Shown: positions 7,175 to 15,655, numbered from the stretch's first letter. The stretch: DNA of 24,352 nucleotides from UASB124 sp041662445 (GCA_041662445.1 JBAZSL010000020.1:1-24352), one strand, 5' to 3'. A program made the numbers and translations. Notes: generated from the sequence alone by a model not told the origin.

Positions 7175-8680
7175 TTAGCTGGCTACCGGTAATGGCGCGG
7201 GTAGTTGAAAGCCCGGCGTAGCTGGTATTACGGCGGGTAAAGTTGCGGTTGGTGATGTTGGCGATGGTGGAATTGCAGGCGGTTGTTGTGCTGGCTGTGT
7301 TGTTACCACGTTTGGAGTTGGTTGTGCAGGGGCGGCTGTCGGAGTTGGTGTTGATGGAGCAGTAGGCGCAGCAGGTGGCGCTGCTGGCTGTTCTATTTTT
7401 TGTTCTTCTGGCGGTAATTTACCTGCTTCCAAAAGTTTGAATGCATAAAGTGCTGCTTCAAGCGCGGTCGAAGCGTTGGTACTAAATGATGCGATATTGG
7501 TTTTAATGCTTGCAAGAAGTGTTCCAGTGTCTCCCGCATGGTCTTTTGCCCCGGCAAGTTCTGTAATTAAAGTATCAATGTCTGTAGAGAAGTCAGCCAT
7601 AAAAGTATTTGTCTTAAGATTGTCTTTAAGGAAAGAAAGAAGCGCTTCGATATCTGGTTTGGTCATTTGCAAAAATCCGGCTTCGATTTCTTTAAAGAGG
7701 TTAAAGATGCTTTGCCGCTCATCTCGAAAGGTCGTTTCTTTGATCATGCCCAAAAGTTCTTTTGCAGCGATCAGCTTTTCGTTAAGAAGCTTTTGCTTTT
7801 TAATGTCTTCGATTTTTATTTGAATTGGGCTGAGTTGTGTTGTTGCAGTTGTCGCCGCAGCTGGCGTTGTTGCGGCTGCCGCCGGTGTTGGTGCAACGGG
7901 AGCAGCTGCTGGGGCTGCACCGGCCGCTGGTGCAACGGGAGCTGTTGCTTTTGTTTGAAGTTGAGCGATTTGTTGAAATATTGGTGAAAGCGATTGCTGT
8001 TCCAAGGTGTAAAAGCCTTTAAATTTGCTCAGGGTATTTGCTATGAGCGAACGAATTTGTGATTGCTCACTGGTGCCTTTGGTTTGTGCGTACGTCAGCA
8101 AATCACCTAAATCATTTACCACAAGGAGCTTAGTCTGCTCGAGGGTGTCGCTTTTTATATCATTGAGCCAACGTGATAGTTGGGAAATTTTATTCTGAAA
8201 ACTTGTATCGACGGGCAAATTGCGCGTTGTTTGGAGGTTGTTGACGATTGTTTGTTGCGCGGTAATACGCGTGGTGAGTGTACTAAGTTGACTATTGAGC
8301 GTGGAGACTTGCTGATTGATGAAAGATTGTCGCGCATCAGAGCTTGGTAATCCTACAGCAATTGTTTTGATACTGGAAATGAAACTGGTAAGAACATTCA
8401 GTCCTTTGTTGAGGGTATCAAGTGAATAAGGAGCCTTGGTAAGAAGAGGGGTGATAGTCGTTGTCAATTGGCTTATGCGTAGCGTAAGATCATCTTTGCT
8501 GGCGCTTGCCGAAAGTGTTGCAAGTACACTTGTTTGAAACATGGTAAGGTCGTTATTAGCAGTGCTATCTTCAGGCGAAGTATATGGGGTTGGGGCTCCA
8601 GGTATCGCCGGACTAAGGAGCGTGGGCGCCAACAATAATGCGATGCTCAAGGTGCTGATACACAATGTTACAACTTTCAT
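7175..8680 (-). CDS. Exported helical protein with two Pro/Ala-rich linkers, unknown function
   Basis: 501 residues. The signal peptide is MKVVTLCISTLSIALLLAP and following residues, cleaved near residue 25-28. A Ser/Thr/Leu-rich helical region (about 45-245) is followed by a Pro/Ala/Thr linker (about 246-285), a second helical domain (about 286-415), and a long Pro/Ala/Thr-rich tail (about 420-501). No catalytic motif is visible and no family is recognised. The architecture (signal, helices, Pro/Ala linkers) matches the next gene downstream, suggesting paralogues or functional partners in the envelope. AAGGAG precedes the ATG at a good distance. The tail could span periplasm or cell wall, or mark a secreted, flexible protein; this is inference. 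Confidence 0.82.
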   Translation of the reverse strand: MKVVTLCISTLSIALLLAPTLLSPAIPGAPTPYTSPEDSTANNDLTMFQTSVLATLSASASKDDLTLRISQLTTTITPLLTKAPYSLDTLNKGLNVLTSFISSIKTIAVGLPSSDARQSFINQQVSTLNSQLSTLTTRITAQQTIVNNLQTTRNLPVDTSFQNKISQLSRWLNDIKSDTLEQTKLLVVNDLGDLLTYAQTKGTSEQSQIRSLIANTLSKFKGFYTLEQQSLSPIFQQIAQLQTKATAPVAPAAGAAPAAAPVAPTPAAAATTPAAATTATTQLSPIQIKIEDIKKQKLLNEKLIAAKELLGMIKETTFRDERQSIFNLFKEIEAGFLQMTKPDIEALLSFLKDNLKTNTFMADFSTDIDTLITELAGAKDHAGDTGTLLASIKTNIASFSTNASTALEAALYAFKLLEAGKLPPEEQKIEQPAAPPAAPTAPSTPTPTAAPAQPTPNVVTTQPAQQPPAIPPSPTSPTATLPAVIPATPGFQLPAPLPVAS

Positions 8681-8710
8681 GTTTTCTCCTTTATAAAGTT
8701 AACTATGGCT

Positions 8711-8740
8711 AACATGCTACGACTGCCTGATATGAGTCAA
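8711..8740 (-). promoter_or_regulatory. Candidate promoter for the Pro/Ala-rich gene pair
   Basis: On the minus strand TTGACT (8740-8735, 5 of 6) is followed after 18 bases by CATGTT (8716-8711, 3 of 6). It is the best candidate in the 175-bp divergent gap before tolQ. Confidence 0.33.
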
Positions 8741-8754
8741 GAATTTATCAAAGG

Positions 8755-8783
8755 TTTATTTGGATGATCATTTTTCCTATACT
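8755..8783 (+). promoter_or_regulatory. Candidate promoter for the tol cluster
   Basis: TATACT at 8778-8783 is a good -10 box. TTTATT at 8755-8760, 17 bases upstream, is a weak -35. The leader to tolQ would be about 65 bases and contains GGAC-AAC-GTCC, a short inverted repeat at 8799-8810. Confidence 0.35.
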
Positions 8784-8855
8784 GTAGACATGTCGGTGGG
8801 GACAACGTCCGTCACAAACATCACACCAATAAAATGAGAGTAAAGGAATAGCGTT

Positions 8856-9560
8856 ATGGAATTTACATTCTTCAAAGGGGCAATCTGGCAGTTGGTAAGA
8901 CAAATGGATTGGATTGCTATTCTCATTCTCGTCGGTCTTTTTTGCCTTTCTATCGTTTGTATAGCGATTATGGCTTTTAAATATGCCGCCTTTCGCACCC
9001 AGCGCCGTCGCCTTGATCTTTTATTACGGCGTCTTCGTGCAGCAAAAACTTTTAATGAAATGATTGCGGTCGGTCGTGAGTTTCAGGATAGCGCGGGCGG
9101 CAAAGTGGTTATGCGTGGTCTTGTGGAGGTACGCACACTTCTTGAGCGTCGCACTCCGGCAGGAACTGAGCCCGGGACGCCTGTATTGTCGGCAAAAGAC
9201 ATTGAAGAACTCGACCTTGCAGTGAGCCAGGCCTTGGATGCGGTGGTTCTTGAAGAAGAGTCGTATATACCCATACTTGGCACAAGCGCTGCTGTATCAC
9301 CGCTTATCGGTCTTTTCGGAACTATCTGGGGGCTCATTCATGCCTTTGTTGATATAAGCCAAGAAAAATCTGCTGATATTGCCACCGTTGCTCCCGGGAT
9401 GGCAGAAGCACTTGTGGTGACATTGGCAGGTCTTGTTGTTGCTATTCCTGCGTTGGTAGCGTTTCACTATTTTTCGGATAAACTTCGCAAACTTGAGTTT
9501 AGTCTTGGCGAGGTTGGTGAACGATTTATTGCCATCGCCAAATTTACCTTTGTACGATAG
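8856..9560 (+). CDS. tolQ: TolQ/ExbB-type proton channel subunit
   Basis: Inner-membrane subunit of the proton-driven Tol motor, which powers TolA and helps keep the outer membrane attached during division. The 234 residues have three membrane helices: about 19-42 (WIAILILVGLFCLSIV), about 137-163, and about 185-207. The second contains the family signature SPLIGLFGTIWGLIHAF, and the third has TLAGLVVAIPALVAF. Both include the threonines expected to line the proton path. AAAGGAA lies before the ATG. tolR follows after 8 bp, then a TolA-like gene and tolB, so TolQ is preferred over ExbB or MotA. Confidence 0.93.
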   Translation: MEFTFFKGAIWQLVRQMDWIAILILVGLFCLSIVCIAIMAFKYAAFRTQRRRLDLLLRRLRAAKTFNEMIAVGREFQDSAGGKVVMRGLVEVRTLLERRTPAGTEPGTPVLSAKDIEELDLAVSQALDAVVLEEESYIPILGTSAAVSPLIGLFGTIWGLIHAFVDISQEKSADIATVAPGMAEALVVTLAGLVVAIPALVAFHYFSDKLRKLEFSLGEVGERFIAIAKFTFVR

Positions 9561-9568
9561 GTACAATA

Positions 9569-9976
9569 ATGCGTAGCAGAAGAAATCATCTCAAACGAAT
9601 GACCGTCCCCGAAATTATTCTTACACCACTTATCGATACGTTTTGTGTGTTGCTTGTCATTTTTATTGTTGCCGCTCCCATGGTGCAAAATGGCATACGT
9701 GTTGATTTGCCTTTTGGTAAAAGCAAAGAAGTTGGTGCATCGCAAGAACTTGTGGTGACACTGAACAAAGACAATAAACTTTTTTTTAATACGTATCCAA
9801 TAGCACGTGGGGCACTGGTTGCTCATGTGCGCAAAATGCTTGCCGAGCACCACGAAGATATTCCGGTTTATGTGCGTGCTGATGAAAAAGTTTCCTATGG
9901 AAAAGTCATTGAGATTGTTGATGAACTTAAACAGGCGGGGGTTCGGTTTGTGGCTATGTCGACGCGACCCGTGTAA
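9569..9976 (+). CDS. tolR: TolR/ExbD-type stator subunit
   Basis: 135 residues with one N-terminal membrane helix and a periplasmic domain. The signature LTPLIDTFCVLLVIFIV begins at residue 18. Asp23 in the helix is the proton-carrying residue of the family and falls at the same number as in the E. coli protein. The helix is preceded by a basic cytoplasmic N-terminus (MRSRRNHLKR), consistent with N-in topology. The periplasmic part ends with the usual VPVYVRADEKVSYGKVIEIVD region. It follows tolQ by 8 bp and precedes the TolA-like gene by 19 bp, so the genes form an operon. TolR and ExbD are hard to tell apart by sequence alone; the tolB gene downstream decides. Confidence 0.93.
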   Translation: MRSRRNHLKRMTVPEIILTPLIDTFCVLLVIFIVAAPMVQNGIRVDLPFGKSKEVGASQELVVTLNKDNKLFFNTYPIARGALVAHVRKMLAEHHEDIPVYVRADEKVSYGKVIEIVDELKQAGVRFVAMSTRPV

Positions 9977-9995
9977 ACGTAATGGACTGTGAGTC

Positions 9996-11051
9996 GTGCT
10001 TCAACTTAAAAAATATTTTATTGGATCGTTAGTATTTCATCTTGTTGTTGTGGTTGCTGCCTTTGTTATTACGGGAATAAGCGGCGGAGGTAAGTCATTT
10101 GTTGTCTTCGGCGCTCACTCGCGCAAACCGTCATTCGTATTATTTAAAAATTTTAAAACAGAAAAAAATCTCTCACGTTGTGGCGTGCATACTCGTGCTA
10201 GCACTCGTGATGTGCATGCGCATGCCGGCAAAAAAAACGGACATACAGCATCAAAGCGATTACACCCTGTGGCAAAAACATCCACATTACATGCGGCAAA
10301 AAATACAAAAAAATCTCCTCGTAATGTTGTCCATGAGCGGAAGCACCATGTATCCCATAAGTCCAATAAATCCCCCAAGCCCAAAGAAATTTCGATTCCA
10401 GAGCGCGAACCAGTTATTCACGAGCTTTCTGAAAAAATAAGTGTTGCACACAAAAAGAGTAAAAAGCACAAAAAGCATTCTCATCAACAACAAAAAATAT
10501 GCGCAAAAAAAGAAGAAACCAAAACAATGGACAACGATAAAGAACAAGCGGAGGAAGAAGTATTGCCTCAAGCTGAAAAAGTAGCCCAACCAGAAAAAAT
10601 AACCCACGCAGAGCCTGAAAAAATACATACACAAGAAGCAGCGCCTATCAAGCAAGAGCTGGAAACAGAAACTGCGTTACCTGATGACCGTCCTCTTGAC
10701 GATATTGTTCAAGTAGCCCAGGCTCCCGATGCATCAGATTCTTCTGACGCTGTGCATGATTACACAGATTTTAATCTTATAGGAAATTATGATCAAAAAG
10801 ATGTGATACTCTACCAACGCCATGTTCAACGTGAGGTTGATAGACTATGGCGGCCTCCCGTTGGTGTTCCCAAAGGAACAGTATGTAGCGTGTTGTTTGC
10901 CGTTGGAAATGATGGATCTATTGAACAATTTGAAATTCTGAAGCGATCTGATGTCCTCATTTATGATTTAAGCATTTTGCGTGTTGCAAAAAGCTTCCAA
11001 TTTGATAAATCACTGTGGGGCAAACAGTTTAAAATAGATTTTCGCCAATAA
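9996..11051 (+). CDS. tolA: TolA/TonB-like energy-transducing protein
   Basis: 351 residues. One N-terminal membrane helix at about 8-28 contains an S-x-x-x-H pattern (Ser11-His15), as in TolA and TonB, where it contacts TolQ/TolR or ExbB/ExbD. A long Lys/His/Glu-rich spacer (about 35-250) should span the periplasm. The C-terminal ~90 residues (QRHVQREVDRLWRPPVGVP to the end) resemble the TonB/TolA C-terminal fold. The start is a GTG with only a weak ribosome binding site, so it may rely on coupling to tolR. Place and architecture support TolA. The C-terminus looks closer to the TonB_C type, so TonB is the alternative name. Confidence 0.85.
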   Translation: MLQLKKYFIGSLVFHLVVVVAAFVITGISGGGKSFVVFGAHSRKPSFVLFKNFKTEKNLSRCGVHTRASTRDVHAHAGKKNGHTASKRLHPVAKTSTLHAAKNTKKSPRNVVHERKHHVSHKSNKSPKPKEISIPEREPVIHELSEKISVAHKKSKKHKKHSHQQQKICAKKEETKTMDNDKEQAEEEVLPQAEKVAQPEKITHAEPEKIHTQEAAPIKQELETETALPDDRPLDDIVQVAQAPDASDSSDAVHDYTDFNLIGNYDQKDVILYQRHVQREVDRLWRPPVGVPKGTVCSVLFAVGNDGSIEQFEILKRSDVLIYDLSILRVAKSFQFDKSLWGKQFKIDFRQ

Positions 11052-11066
11052 AATTCGGAGACTTGT

Positions 11067-12395
11067 ATGAAACAGTTACGATCCTGTGCTTGGTTGATAC
11101 TATGGTTGGCCAGTACGGGCGCTCAGGTATCCCCTGATTTATCATTTGAGATTCATAATCCAGTGCAGCGTTTTAGCAAAATTAAGTGTTTTGTACTTTT
11201 GAACGGTGATAAAGAGATAATGGGCAAAGTTGCACCTTTGCTGCGCTTTGACCTAGAATTTAGCGATCAGCTTGATGTAGAGTTTGGTAATTATGATGGT
11301 CCGATTACCACCTCCCTTTTAACGAAATTGTTTAGTCAGGGCGTATCATTGTGTTTATGTCTCCGGCAAATGCCCGTCACAGCAGATAGTTTACCTTTTC
11401 AAATGGCGGTGAGAGAAACCTCAGCAGGTACTATGCTTTTTGATAAAACAACAATGGTGCGGCGCGACGCACTCATTTACGATGTACACAGCATGTGCGA
11501 TGAGCTTATGCCGGCATTAACTGGTAAAAAGAGCCCTGCGCTGAGTTCGCTTGCGTATTGCAAGTCAGTATCATCGCGGCATAAAGTTGTCTGTGTCGCT
11601 GATTACAGCTGTAAATTGGAAAAAGTGGTTGCACAAGCCCGAACCATTAATACGGCGCCACGCTGGCACACGCAAGCTCCGGTGCTTTTTTATTCGCAGT
11701 ATACACGGAGCAATAGCAGGCTCATGTCGTGCGACTTGAGAACAAAACAGCATAAAGTGATTTGTTCTTTTGCCGGTCTTAATATGCAGCCATCGTTTTC
11801 GCCCGATGGAACCAAGGCGGTTTTGTGCCTTTCGGGAGATAAAAATTCTGAGATTTATTTTTATGATCAAATTCAAAGTAAAGCTACTAAGAGACGCGCA
11901 TTCCAGCCCTTAACACATAATGGGGGCAACAATGCATCGCCATGCTTTTTGCCTGATGGAAATGTAGTATTTTGTTCAGACTTTGAGTCGCGTTATCCGC
12001 AGCTCTATTTATTGAACAAAGTGTCACATAAGGTAAGTCTGCTTACCAATGGTCGTGGCTATTGCGCAGCTCCATCATACTGCCCTCGCACCAATACCCT
12101 TGTTTATACCCGATATATAGATGGGGTTTTTCAACTTTGCTCACTCAATCTTGGCATTCGACCGTATCGCGAGCGACAGCTAACCACTAATTCTGGCGAT
12201 AAGACTGAACCGACATGGTCAGAGTGTGGCGAATATGCAGCTTTTGCCTATAATTTTATTGATCCTTCTACTAAAAAATGGTCAAACCAGATAGCGGTTT
12301 TGAATCTTTCGAGCGGCAAAATCAGGGTTCTAACCTCTGGAAGAGAGCCCAAAAGCTTTCCTGTTTGGACCTCCAAGTCTCTGTATTGCGCATAG
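11067..12395 (+). CDS. tolB: TolB-like periplasmic beta-propeller protein, cysteine-rich
   Basis: 442 residues. A signal peptide (residues 1 to about 19, MKQLRSCAWLILWLASTG) leads into an N-terminal alpha/beta domain (about 25-150) and a C-terminal beta-propeller of WD40-like PD40 repeats. Repeats read as QPSFSPDGTKAVLC, SPCFLPDGNVVFCSD, APSYCPRTNTLVYT and EPTWSECGEYAAF. TolB binds Pal and outer-membrane lipoproteins in other bacteria. A GGAG site lies 7 bases before the ATG, 15 bp after the TolA-like gene. There are 18 cysteines, far more than typical TolB; many sit in propeller strands. pal, its usual downstream partner, is not next, and ftsH follows. Confidence 0.88.
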   Translation: MKQLRSCAWLILWLASTGAQVSPDLSFEIHNPVQRFSKIKCFVLLNGDKEIMGKVAPLLRFDLEFSDQLDVEFGNYDGPITTSLLTKLFSQGVSLCLCLRQMPVTADSLPFQMAVRETSAGTMLFDKTTMVRRDALIYDVHSMCDELMPALTGKKSPALSSLAYCKSVSSRHKVVCVADYSCKLEKVVAQARTINTAPRWHTQAPVLFYSQYTRSNSRLMSCDLRTKQHKVICSFAGLNMQPSFSPDGTKAVLCLSGDKNSEIYFYDQIQSKATKRRAFQPLTHNGGNNASPCFLPDGNVVFCSDFESRYPQLYLLNKVSHKVSLLTNGRGYCAAPSYCPRTNTLVYTRYIDGVFQLCSLNLGIRPYRERQLTTNSGDKTEPTWSECGEYAAFAYNFIDPSTKKWSNQIAVLNLSSGKIRVLTSGREPKSFPVWTSKSLYCA

Positions 12396-12457
12396 ATTAT
12401 TATGTCTTTTGAGATGAAAGTGGCGTTAAATTAAGGATTTTATTACACTAGAGAGCG

Positions 12458-12463
12458 TATAAT
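12458..12463 (+). promoter_or_regulatory. Perfect TATAAT -10 box upstream of ftsH
   Basis: TATAAT sits 22 bases before the ftsH ATG, with no convincing -35 box at 16 to 18 bases upstream. It implies that ftsH can be transcribed on its own with a leader of about 16 bases. Confidence 0.4.
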
Positions 12464-12485
12464 TACATAAAAAAAGGTTTACACA

Positions 12486-14342
12486 ATGATAAAAAAGAAT
12501 CTTCGGGGCTTTAAGGGTGGCAAACCCAACGCTATGTTTTTTTTGCTCCTTATGCTGGGATTGGGGTTTGTTTATCTTTTTTGGTACAACAGTTCCAATC
12601 ATGATATTGAATCGATAACGTTTTCCAAGTTGTTAACAGCTATAGACCAGAACAAAGTTGAATCAATTGTTCTGCAAGGCCAGCATGTTCAGGGCAAATA
12701 CACCGACGGTAAGTATTTTGATACCTATATTGTTCCTATTTCTAAGCTGTGGGATGCGTTGCAGGATCATAAAGTTGATATTAACGTATATCCAGATCAA
12801 AAAGAATCATGGGGCTGGTACTTTTTACCGCTCTTGCTTTTGATTGTATTTGCGCTCTTTATGTTCTACATGCGCCAGTCGCAAAGTGGTGGCGGCGGTG
12901 CTGGTGGCAGCGGAAAGATTTTTAATGTCGGTAAGAGCAAAGCACGCTTTTTTTCTCCTAATACCATCAATGTTACCTTCAAAGATGTTGCGGGAAACGT
13001 TGAAGCAAAAGAAGATGTAAAAGATATTATCGAATTTCTCAAAAGTCCCGAGCGGTTTGAACGTTTGGGCGCAAAAATTCCACGAGGCATTTTGCTCACT
13101 GGTGCCCCAGGTAATGGTAAGACATTATTGGCTAAAGCGGTTGCCGGTGAAGCTAACTGTCCTTTTTTCAGTATCAGCGGATCTGATTTTGTTGAAGTTT
13201 TTGTTGGTGTTGGCGCATCACGTGTTCGTGATCTCTTTATGCAGGCACGTCGCCATGCTCCGTGCATTGTTTTTATTGACGAAATCGATGCTGTTGGCCG
13301 TCAACGTGGTATTGGTCTCGGTGGTGGTAATGATGAGCGAGAGCAAACACTTAATCAGTTGCTTGCTGAGATGGATGGTTTTAGCACCGAAAAAGGCGCC
13401 GTTATTGTCCTTGCCGCATCGAATCGTCCCGACGTATTGGACAAAGCATTGCTCCGTCCTGGCCGTTTTGACCGTATTATTGAAGTTCCTTACCCTGACT
13501 TTACAAGCCGTGAAGAAATTTTAAAGGTACATAGCCGCAATGTTAAGCTTGATAAGGCAGTCGATCTTAATAAACTTGCACGCGGAACATCAGGTTTTAC
13601 TGGTGCGGATCTTGAAAATCTTATCAATGAAGCTGCATTAGTTGCTTCAAAGCGTAACGAAGATACGGTGTCAATGCAGGCGTTTGAGACGGCACGCGAC
13701 AAAATTATTCTTGGGTCGGAACGTAAATCATTGATTATTACTGACAAAGATAAAAAGATGACCGCGTTTCATGAAGCCGGTCACACGTTGCTGAACATCT
13801 TGTTGCTTGATACCGATCCATTGCACAAAGTAACGATTGCGCCACGTGGACGTACTCTTGGTGCATCATGGTCGTTGCCGGAACGCGATAAGTTCTCTCA
13901 AAATATTGATGAAATGAAAGCCCGCATAACGCATGCATTTGGTGGATTGTTGGCTGAAAAAATGTCGTTTAATACACAGACAACTGGATGCTCAAACGAT
14001 ATTGAGAAGGCAAGCAAGATTGCTCGTGCCATGGTGCGTCGTTATGGTATGTCAGATTTGGGGCCTATCGATTTCGAGTATACGCAAGAGCACCCTTATT
14101 TGGGACGTGACCTGCAGCAGACAAAGGAATTCTCAGAGCACACCGCTCAATGCATTGACGAAGAAGTGAATAAGATTATTAAGGACTGCTATCAGCAGGG
14201 TGAAAAGCTTTTGCGCGACAACCGCGATAAACTCGAGCTCCTTGCTCAAGAGTTAGTCGAAAAAGAGACACTGCAGGCAAGTGAAGTATACGCACTTCTT
14301 GGTGTTGAACCCCGAGAAAGTCATAGCTTTCATGAGGGTTGA
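12486..14342 (+). CDS. ftsH: ATP-dependent zinc metalloprotease FtsH
   Basis: Membrane-anchored AAA+ protease that degrades misfolded or short-lived membrane and cytosolic proteins. Of 618 residues, helices at about 17-34 and 110-130 flank a periplasmic domain. The cytosolic part starts after a Gly-rich linker (about 133-142). Seen motifs: Walker A GAPGNGKT (206-213), pore loop FVGVGAS near 239-245, Walker B IVFIDEID (261-268), the second region of homology around 312-330, zinc site HEAGH (429-433) and the third zinc ligand Asp505 in NDIEKA. The Walker A differs from the common GPPGTGKT at two positions but keeps the GKT. AAGG precedes the ATG. It sits between tolB and rpmB. Confidence 0.97.
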   Translation: MIKKNLRGFKGGKPNAMFFLLLMLGLGFVYLFWYNSSNHDIESITFSKLLTAIDQNKVESIVLQGQHVQGKYTDGKYFDTYIVPISKLWDALQDHKVDINVYPDQKESWGWYFLPLLLLIVFALFMFYMRQSQSGGGGAGGSGKIFNVGKSKARFFSPNTINVTFKDVAGNVEAKEDVKDIIEFLKSPERFERLGAKIPRGILLTGAPGNGKTLLAKAVAGEANCPFFSISGSDFVEVFVGVGASRVRDLFMQARRHAPCIVFIDEIDAVGRQRGIGLGGGNDEREQTLNQLLAEMDGFSTEKGAVIVLAASNRPDVLDKALLRPGRFDRIIEVPYPDFTSREEILKVHSRNVKLDKAVDLNKLARGTSGFTGADLENLINEAALVASKRNEDTVSMQAFETARDKIILGSERKSLIITDKDKKMTAFHEAGHTLLNILLLDTDPLHKVTIAPRGRTLGASWSLPERDKFSQNIDEMKARITHAFGGLLAEKMSFNTQTTGCSNDIEKASKIARAMVRRYGMSDLGPIDFEYTQEHPYLGRDLQQTKEFSEHTAQCIDEEVNKIIKDCYQQGEKLLRDNRDKLELLAQELVEKETLQASEVYALLGVEPRESHSFHEG

Positions 14343-14415
14343 TTGATAATTTGCAACCTGAATTTATAGCGATAATAAAATTCCGGTAAAATCTTTTAAA
14401 AGTATACATTTTTGC

Positions 14416-14421
14416 TAAACT
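14416..14421 (+). promoter_or_regulatory. Candidate extended -10 box for rpmB-rpsT
   Basis: TAAACT preceded by TGC (TGnTAAACT) lies 43 bases before the rpmB ATG in an A/T-rich gap. No good -35 is visible, as is allowed for an extended -10 promoter. Confidence 0.3.
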
Positions 14422-14463
14422 AAAAAATGCCTCAATGATTCAAACGCGAAAGGGTTTTTGGAC

Positions 14464-14661
14464 ATGGCGAACATATGCTTGATCTGCGAAAAGCGTCCAC
14501 AAGTTGGTAATTTGGTAAGTAATGCAAATAATAGGGTCAAACGTTGGATTTATCCTAACGTCCATATTATGCGTTTCAAGCTTAAAGGTCAGAGAACCGT
14601 TCAGCGCGGAGCTGTTTGTACCAAATGTGTTAAGGCTGGCAAAGTCGAAAAAGTTATTTAA
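14464..14661 (+). CDS. rpmB: 50S ribosomal protein L28, zinc-binding type
   Basis: 65 residues with the L28 core: MANICLICEKRPQVGN at the start and a conserved RWIYPNVH centre. Two cysteine pairs, CLIC (5-8) and CTKC (53-56), should bind zinc; this is the cysteine-containing form of L28. The frame extends two codons upstream to a TTG, but the ATG at 14464 gives the standard MAN start and has AAAGGG nine bases before it. rpsT follows by 9 bp, so the two ribosomal genes are cotranscribed. Confidence 0.95.
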   Translation: MANICLICEKRPQVGNLVSNANNRVKRWIYPNVHIMRFKLKGQRTVQRGAVCTKCVKAGKVEKVI

Positions 14662-14670
14662 GGTTTTTAC

Positions 14671-14946
14671 ATGGCAAATTTGAAATCTGCGAAAAAAAGA
14701 GCACGGCAGTGTATTATTCGTAAACAACGTAATCAAACGCGTCGTTCGGAAATCAAGACACTGACCAAAAAGTTTTTAGATGCTGTTGCCAGCAAAGATG
14801 TTGCTCAGGCAAAAGAAATTTTGAAACTTACTGAATCAAAAATTGCACGAGCCAAGAGTAAAAGGGTCATACAAAGCAATGCCGCCTCGCGTAACGTGAG
14901 TGCTATGGCCAAAAAACTTTCTGCGCTTGAGAAAAAGATCGTCTAG
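14671..14946 (+). CDS. rpsT: 30S ribosomal protein S20
   Basis: 91 residues, almost entirely helical and very basic. The family start MANLKSAKKRARQ and the R-x-x-IKTLTKKF and C-terminal NAASRN-x-S-x-MAKK segments are present. S20 binds 16S rRNA at its 5' domain during early assembly. AAGG lies upstream of the ATG, immediately after rpmB. A small perfect hairpin (TCTAGG/CCTAGA) covers the stop codon. Confidence 0.95.
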   Translation: MANLKSAKKRARQCIIRKQRNQTRRSEIKTLTKKFLDAVASKDVAQAKEILKLTESKIARAKSKRVIQSNAASRNVSAMAKKLSALEKKIV

Positions 14947-14960
14947 GGTATATGCCTAGA
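14942..14960 (+). other. Small hairpin over the rpsT stop codon
   Basis: TCTAGG and CCTAGA are perfect 6-base arms around a 7-base GTATATG loop. The TAG stop is inside the left arm. No T-run follows, so it is not a clear terminator. It could act in mRNA stability, or the site could be chance. Confidence 0.35.
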
Positions 14961-15018
14961 GGTGGTGTTTATCTGCGATGGAAATCGTGAGAAACCGCAA
15001 AAAGGGTGAGGACGTAAT

Positions 15019-15591
15019 ATGATGAAGTCGAGCGAATTGCTCTTAATCGTTGATTCGGTAGAGGAGGCGGTTAAGTTTTATACTGAAAAACTAGCCTTTG
15101 ATCTTGCCAATCTCGAAGTGAGCAAGGAAAATCCGAATGCGTTAACAGCTGCTCATCTCCGCAAAGGTAAATGCTTTATAAGCTTCAAAACACCTCAGGT
15201 CGAAGAACTTGCAGAATTCAGTTTCATTAAGCGCTGTGCCAGCCGCTGTGCTGGCCTTCGTGTCGAAATGAAAAAAGGCATCGAAAAATATTTTCAGCGT
15301 TGTCAGAAAAAGGGTCTGAGAGTTGTTGCAGAACTCAAAGAGAGCGATGGCGTAAAAAGTTTTGCCATTCGCGATCCTTTTGGCGTGAAGTTGATCTTTA
15401 TGCAGCCTATTGAAGGCAAGGCGTATGTTAGTTCAGATGCCGCAGGCAAGAATATTGAGATGCGTGGTCGTAAAGAGGCCGATGTCGTCAATGAACTTGT
15501 TGAACATTTGCGTACATTTGGCATTTTGCGCCGTGCAGCTAAGAAATATGCAAAACTCAAAATCAAGCAGCTGACCCCAAAAACGAAGTAA
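15019..15591 (+). CDS. VOC-fold (glyoxalase/bleomycin-resistance-like) protein, substrate unknown
   Basis: 190 residues. The first ~136 resemble one vicinal-oxygen-chelate domain: LLIVDSVEEAVKFYTEKLAF at the start (helix after first strand) and the closing FAIRDPFGVKLIFMQP. Family members bind a metal or small molecules and act on lyase, dioxygenase or resistance substrates, but no specific metal ligand set can be assigned here. A basic helical tail (about 137-190, many Lys, Arg and Leu) extends beyond the domain and is unusual. A GAGG site precedes tandem ATGs at 15019 and 15022. It follows rpsT by 72 bp and is closed by a strong terminator. Confidence 0.7.
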   Translation: MMKSSELLLIVDSVEEAVKFYTEKLAFDLANLEVSKENPNALTAAHLRKGKCFISFKTPQVEELAEFSFIKRCASRCAGLRVEMKKGIEKYFQRCQKKGLRVVAELKESDGVKSFAIRDPFGVKLIFMQPIEGKAYVSSDAAGKNIEMRGRKEADVVNELVEHLRTFGILRRAAKKYAKLKIKQLTPKTK

Positions 15592-15607
15592 TTAACGATT
15601 TTTGAAT

Positions 15608-15655
15608 TAGGCGGTTGGAGTTCGTGAATAACAAGCTCCGACCGCCTAGCTTTTT
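15608..15655 (+). terminator. Strong rho-independent terminator after the VOC-fold gene
   Basis: Left arm TAGGCGGTTGGAG (15608-15620) pairs over 13 bases with CTCCGACCGCCTA (15636-15648), with one G-U pair. The stem is followed by GCTTTTTG. It ends the ftsH-rpmB-rpsT-VOC block. Confidence 0.92.

Noticed and set aside
10287..10655. A Phe/Leu/Cys-rich minus-strand frame that looks like a membrane protein
   Set aside because: It is the antisense of the Lys-rich spacer of the TolA-like protein, which necessarily reads as Phe/Leu on the other strand.
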